A DNA stretch of 9,658 nucleotides from Lachnospiraceae bacterium (GTDB lineage Bacteria > Bacillota > Clostridia > Lachnospirales > Lachnospiraceae). Position numbers and translations under genes: made by a program. Below the pieces are notes generated by a model. The model was given only the letters and a program-made list of their open reading frames with translations, was not told the DNA's origin and did no database searches. Below, piece after piece: positions 7,301 to 9,658 of the stretch; the first letter of the stretch is position 1, and every line of letters begins with the position of its first letter. The stretch is taken from positions 1 to 9,658 of the forward strand of contig JAILNW010000350.1 of NCBI GenBank assembly GCA_024691145.1, in the 5' to 3' direction.

Positions 7301-8902
7301 GATTACCAAAATAATTACTATCCAAATGCTGGATATTATGATGAGTTTGGCGGTTTTTATGATGCAGTTGGTGGTTACTTTGCACCTGAGGGCGGATATT
7401 ATGATACAAATGGCGGCTTCTACGACACAAATGGCGGTTACTACGATGTTAATGGCGGATATTACGATAATATAGGTGGTTATTATGACGTTAATGGTGG
7501 TTACTATGATAATCAAGGTGGCTACTACGATGTTAATGGCAACTACTTGACACCTCAGGAAGTAACAGCTTCCATTGAAGGTTATAGCATTCCTGCTCCT
7601 CCTGTCCAACAAAATCCTGTACAGGCCGAAATTAAACCAGAGGTTAAGGAAGAACCTAAGCCTGAAGTCAAGGAAGAGCCTAAACCTGAGGTTAAAGAAG
7701 AACCTAAACCTGAGGTTAAGGAAGAGCCTAAACCTGAGGTTAAAGAAGAACCTAAACCTGAGGTTAAAGAAGATCCTAAACCTGAGGTTAAGGAAGAGCC
7801 TAAACCTGAAATCAAGTCAGTTACTCCGCCTCCAGCTAAACCTGAAACAAGACAGCCAATTAATTATGCTGCTATTCGTAACAGAAGCAAAAATCCTGCT
7901 CCTGAAACAAAGAAAACACAAACAATTAATTCTGTCATTACTTTCAGGACACCAAATGTTCAGCCTGGAATAAACAGACCTGCAAAGGGTGACACTTCAC
8001 TTAACAGACTTAATGAAAAACTGCTTCACGAACGTGAAAAAGAAAATGAGCCAACAAACTCACCAATTAGAAACATCGAAAATTTAAGAACTAAACCAAA
8101 TGGTACTAATAGTTTATTCCTTGAATGGGATGAATTTCCTGAGGCAGTTGAATATAGAATATTAAAACTTAATAAATCAAATAATCAATTTGAAGAAACA
8201 GATAAATGCAAGTCAACTAAATCTATTATTACCGGATTACTTCCTGGTAATGTAGATGAGTTTAAAGTAACTGCATATAAATTGGGCGATAATAAAAAAC
8301 CTGTACAAATTGCTTCTTCAAAACCAATAAGCTTAACTATTAATCTTCCTGCAATTGAGGAATTTAAATGTACTGGTGTTACACATAATACCATAAGCTT
8401 AACATGGAAGCCTATGAAGGACGCACTTAAATATAAAGTATATGCCTTTAAGAATTCCGAACAGAAATTCTTCCCTATAGAAGAAACGAATAAGAATTCC
8501 ATTACTTTATCAGGTTTAAGGGGCGGAACTACTTTAAAATTAACTGTAACGGCTGTAAAACAGTTAAATCACATTGATTGTGAAACATCATTTGCAGCAG
8601 ATATAATGGTTTCAACTGAGTTAGCTCCTGTATCAGGTGTGATTATGGCTTCACATACTTCAAGTTCAGTGAAACTTAACTGGATTGGACAGCCTGGAGT
8701 TGCTGAATATAAAGTATATGTTCTTAATCCAGAAAGTAATAATTTTGAATTTATTACTTCAGCTAAAGGCAATTCAGTAACTGTAGATAATTTGGCACCT
8801 AAAACTGAGTATCAGTTTAGAATACGTTCATGCAGATACTTGAATAACAAAGAAATCCTTGGACCACCTTCACAGGTAGTAAAAGCAAATACTTTAGGAT
8901 AA
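4382..8902 (+). CDS. Giant modular protein: BspA-type LRRs, low-complexity repeats, three FN3 domains
   Basis: A 1506-residue protein with ATG at 4382, preceded by GGGAGG inside the upstream gene. Modules in order: a polar N-terminus MANFFKRFGG plus Ser/Asn/Thr-rich stretch (1-36); LRR_5 leucine-rich repeats (about 37-590); Lys/Pro linker with five LKPESSAKP repeats (636-683); a Lys/Asp/Glu-rich linker ending in a predicted helical, coiled-coil-like Ala/Lys/Glu segment (about 858-917); a Tyr/Gly heptad array (about 950-1057); seven EVKEEPKP repeats (1087-1142); a Pro/Asn linker; and three FN3 domains (about 1228-1322, 1325-1413, 1416-1504). No signal peptide, transmembrane helix, LPXTG motif or wall-binding domain is visible, which is odd because LRR_5 and FN3 arrays usually sit on surface proteins. 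The role is unknown. A scaffold or adhesin exported by a non-Sec route with the adjacent transglycosylase, or a cytoplasmic scaffold, are the alternatives. Confidence 0.9.
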   Translation: MANFFKRFGGDSSNNNSNHTANTQQVSAPTPQKTETLPEYQIVGGVLKKYNGNSENLSIPADLGIKTIGQRAFFKCQNIKTIKLPSTVTEIANYAFSTCEDLEHITLPSSITNIGNYAFENCKSLKSISLPENMGAIGNYVFSGCKSLSSITLPEALRTVSNYMFYKCESLEEISLPEKVAGIGWKAFSGCTSLKKIEFSKRLNTIGNYAFESCTSLTTIQLPDNLTNLGEGIFFLCENLKDVSIVSSNTNVIIEDGKIYNSNKTVLYLYPSKHADSSTFVIPDGVTTIAYGAFSNCLDITAVEIPSSVTSIENYAFFGCINLSKIKLPESVTSLGKNVFSKCANLREVVLPSSTQKIENGLFSNCESLVSIDIPNDVNSIGEFAFVGCESLTDINIPVSCNTLGRAAFSNCNSLKKVFIHDKLVSIDKSVFGHCNNLESIDVDPSNLAYTSVDGVLFNKEMTYLYNYPAAKKDKEYVIPSSVTRILDQAFFGVNYLEKVTIPSSVGTLSMSSFSDCVKLKEVVIENGLDTITTFAFSKCISLEKITLPDSITSIDVTSFADSENIVFDCSPNSYSAKFAKENNIKLLFEQKKPEPEKPKETPKEAVKETPKEASKNTASSDIKPQPEIKKEAKPLKPESSAKPLKPESSAKPVLKPESSAKPLKPESSAKPVLKPESSAKPVENIDKKATDLKDKQKSETKAPEKKDEVKTDNKTEAAKDIKADNKSTKASDDKKSDDKAITVKEKDKKSEDKASKEEIKNKDKKVSKDVKESKEDDSSQEGGRISKLFGLGKGQKQEKEVNPAEIKDALKNNAVKKDKKVVTASNENEKDLLNALEKVEHTVEAMPNKQLREQDSYRTEAKKAAEEAKKRAHDAKKAAKEIRKEEDNKKAEEARKAIEAKKALDEAKKAEKLEAQQYDVNPDNIYNDYSYDDYSANPYMNASGVVTTPYYDEQGGFYDSFGGYYDAYGGYYDYQNNYYPNAGYYDEFGGFYDAVGGYFAPEGGYYDTNGGFYDTNGGYYDVNGGYYDNIGGYYDVNGGYYDNQGGYYDVNGNYLTPQEVTASIEGYSIPAPPVQQNPVQAEIKPEVKEEPKPEVKEEPKPEVKEEPKPEVKEEPKPEVKEEPKPEVKEDPKPEVKEEPKPEIKSVTPPPAKPETRQPINYAAIRNRSKNPAPETKKTQTINSVITFRTPNVQPGINRPAKGDTSLNRLNEKLLHEREKENEPTNSPIRNIENLRTKPNGTNSLFLEWDEFPEAVEYRILKLNKSNNQFEETDKCKSTKSIITGLLPGNVDEFKVTAYKLGDNKKPVQIASSKPISLTINLPAIEEFKCTGVTHNTISLTWKPMKDALKYKVYAFKNSEQKFFPIEETNKNSITLSGLRGGTTLKLTVTAVKQLNHIDCETSFAADIMVSTELAPVSGVIMASHTSSSVKLNWIGQPGVAEYKVYVLNPESNNFEFITSAKGNSVTVDNLAPKTEYQFRIRSCRYLNNKEILGPPSQVVKANTLG
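4490..6154 (+). repeat. BspA-type leucine-rich repeat region (about 19 units in three blocks)
   Basis: Protein repeat with a period of 23 residues (69 bases). The pattern is SLxxIxLPxxVxxIGxxAFxxC, with an aromatic (usually Phe) and Cys closing nearly every unit. There are three blocks of about 8, 7 and 4 units. They are separated by two non-repeat islands with the same plan: a short DG(K/V)(I/L) turn, then an LY-YP segment (near 5140-5205 and 5735-5800). The array ends in SYSAKFAKENNIKL (6103-6144), the usual LRR_5 cap. The DNA copies are divergent, so the array is old. Confidence 0.85.
6287..6430 (+). repeat. Tandem repeat encoding LKPESSAKP(V), five copies
   Basis: Five direct units: 6287-6313 (27 bases), 6314-6343 (30), 6344-6370 (27), 6371-6400 (30) and 6401-6430 (30). 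They encode LKPESSAKP with or without a trailing Val. Units 1 and 3 are identical, and units 4 and 5 differ only in the last base. Unit 2 carries three synonymous changes relative to unit 4. All length steps are multiples of three, so the frame is kept. The near-identity points to recent expansion. Confidence 0.9.
7229..7552 (+). repeat. Tyrosine/glycine heptad array (GGYYDxx), about 15 units
   Basis: A 21-base period encoding GG(Y/F)YDxx. The recognisable units run from PYYDEQ (7229) through GGFYDSF (7247), GGYYDAY, GGYYDYQ, the diverged NNYYPNA (7310), the shortened GYYDEF (7331), GGFYDAV and GGYFAPE. A very regular stretch GGYYD(TN/VN/NI/NQ) follows at 7391-7537, and the array closes with GNYLTPQ. 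Codons for Gly and Tyr vary freely (GGC/GGT/GGA, TAC/TAT) while the amino acids stay fixed, so selection appears to act on the protein. Confidence 0.9.
7640..7807 (+). repeat. 24-base tandem repeat encoding EVKEEPKP, seven copies
   Basis: Seven head-to-tail 24-base units encoding EVKEEPKP; the sixth has Asp for the second Glu pair (KEDP). Units 3 and 5 are identical, as are 4 and 7. The pair 6-7 matches the pair 3-4 except for one base, suggesting duplication of 48-base dimers. The product is a Pro/Glu/Lys extended spacer of the kind seen in surface and bridging proteins, located between the Tyr/Gly array and the FN3 domains. Confidence 0.92.
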
Positions 8903-8915
8903 TAAATATGTTGTA

Positions 8916-8950
8916 AAAATGGAAGTACAGCTTAGTTGTACTTCCATTTT
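8916..8950 (+). terminator. Strong intrinsic terminator after the giant repeat gene
   Basis: A perfect 14-base-pair stem (AAAATGGAAGTACA at 8916-8929 with its complement at 8937-8950) closes a 7-base loop and ends in TTTT, 13 bases after the stop codon. The A-run on the left arm means it could work in both directions, though nothing visible approaches from the right. It separates the two-gene unit from the carboxypeptidase gene. Confidence 0.9.
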
Positions 8951-9014
8951 AATATTCATATCTGGAATATTATTTTCATATATTATATAACAGTATTATA
9001 AGCAGGAATTTAAA

Positions 9015-9658
9015 ATGAAAAAAACATATATAATCTTTCTTTGTATTATAAGTACAATTACATTTATCTTTATTAATCATATAAAAGCAAAAAAATCTGA
9101 TAACACAGTATGCAAATATAGTGAATTTACAATATTAGAGAAAAAACCAGTAATAAAAAAACCATGCCTTAATCTTCATTCAAAGTCCGCTATTTTATAC
9201 GATAGAACCTCTAATCAGATTCTTTATTCATCAAACGAAAATATGCGTCTCCCTAATGCCAGTACAACTAAAATAATGACCTGTATTACAGCACTTGAAC
9301 AATGTTCCTTAAATGAAGTTATACCTGTATCAGCATATGCTGCATCCATGCCTAAAGTTAAACTAGGAATGGACAAAGGAGATTCTTACTATTTAAAAGA
9401 TCTTTTATACTCATTAATGCTTGAATCTCATAATGACAGCGCTGCCTGCATAGCGGAATATATAGGGAGTAAATTAAACAATTCTGAAACACAAACCATA
9501 TATAATAACAGTAAAGAAAACAGTATTAATAGTATACTTAATTTTACAAACCTTATGACAATAAATACAAAATATCTAGGATTAAATAACACCAATTTTA
9601 TAACGCCTAATGGCCTTGATAATGACAATCACTATTCCTGTGCAAAAGACCTTGCTTA
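9015..9658 (+). CDS. D-alanyl-D-alanine carboxypeptidase, S11 family, N-terminal part (truncated by window end)
   Basis: Low-molecular-weight penicillin-binding protein that removes the terminal D-Ala from peptidoglycan pentapeptides outside the membrane. 214 codons are visible, open at the window end. The N-terminus MKKTYIIFLCIISTITFIFI is a typical signal peptide or membrane anchor. The active site is seen at LPNASTTKIMT (79-89), with nucleophile Ser83 and general base Lys86 (SxxK), and at MLESHNDSAA (135-144) with the SxN motif SHN (138-140). FITPNGLDNDNHYS (195-208) is the usual family segment. The KTG motif would lie beyond the edge. AGGA (9004-9007) is 7 bases before the ATG. The gene follows a strong terminator, so it must have its own promoter, probably in the AT-rich 8951-9010 stretch, although no convincing -35/-10 pair stands out. 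It could be a DacF- or DacB-like, sporulation-linked paralogue; this cannot be decided here. Confidence 0.93.
   Translation, partial: MKKTYIIFLCIISTITFIFINHIKAKKSDNTVCKYSEFTILEKKPVIKKPCLNLHSKSAILYDRTSNQILYSSNENMRLPNASTTKIMTCITALEQCSLNEVIPVSAYAASMPKVKLGMDKGDSYYLKDLLYSLMLESHNDSAACIAEYIGSKLNNSETQTIYNNSKENSINSILNFTNLMTINTKYLGLNNTNFITPNGLDNDNHYSCAKDLA

Noticed and set aside
7640..7807. Regular spaced repeats that might suggest a CRISPR array
   Set aside because: The units are contiguous 24-base copies with no unique spacers, in frame within a protein gene.
7172..7815. Several open frames on both strands over the Tyr/Gly and EVKEEPKP arrays, including hydrophobic-looking ones
   Set aside because: They are shadows of biased repeat DNA inside a clearly coding plus-strand frame. 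The isoleucine/valine-rich products mirror the TAT/GAT codons.
8951..9010. Possible promoter for the carboxypeptidase gene
   Set aside because: The stretch is AT-rich with several TATTAT/TATATA strings, but none pairs with a convincing -35 at 16-18 bases while leaving room for the ribosome binding site.
9428..9628. Minus-strand hydrophobic open frame
   Set aside because: Antisense to the carboxypeptidase gene, which has clear SxxK and SxN motifs in the plus frame.

Overview
The window is AT-rich and fits a Gram-positive anaerobe of the Clostridia, most likely Lachnospiraceae. The evidence is Rex-type redox control, a citrate synthase of the isopropylmalate/homocitrate synthase superfamily (as in Clostridium kluyveri), strong GGAGG ribosome binding sites, and a D-Ala-D-Ala carboxypeptidase of Firmicutes style. 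The genus cannot be fixed from the sequence alone.

Left part (1-3429, minus strand): a compact five-gene housekeeping operon, transcribed right to left. It holds a DUF1653 protein, a probable Re-citrate synthase, the NADH/NAD+-sensing repressor Rex, holo-ACP synthase (AcpS) and the start of NAD(P)H-hydrate epimerase (NnrE), which is cut by the window edge. Gaps run from 1 to about 38 bases and each gene has its own Shine-Dalgarno. A promoter with a 17-base spacer lies at 3483-3511. The theme is redox and cofactor homeostasis: 2-oxoglutarate/glutamate supply, NAD-state sensing, NAD(P)HX repair and ACP activation.

Centre (3430-3644): a divergent intergenic region with two back-to-back sigma-A-like promoters, plus a small inverted repeat in the rightward 5' leader.

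Right part (3645-8950, plus strand): a two-gene unit closed by a strong intrinsic terminator. The first gene encodes a lytic transglycosylase without a signal peptide. Two bases after its stop begins a 1506-residue modular protein, also without a signal peptide. Its modules in order are about 19 BspA-type leucine-rich repeats in three blocks, a KPESSAKP tandem repeat, a long lysine-rich charged and partly helical linker, a tyrosine/glycine heptad array (GGYYDxx), a seven-copy EVKEEPKP repeat and three fibronectin type III domains. Adhesin-like folds without a classical export signal, coupled to a peptidoglycan-cleaving enzyme, make this pair the most interesting part of the window.

Right edge (9015-9658, plus strand): the start of a separate gene for a penicillin-binding-protein-type D-Ala-D-Ala carboxypeptidase (S11 family). 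It has a normal N-terminal signal/anchor and is truncated by the window end. With the transglycosylase it gives the right half a cell-wall character.
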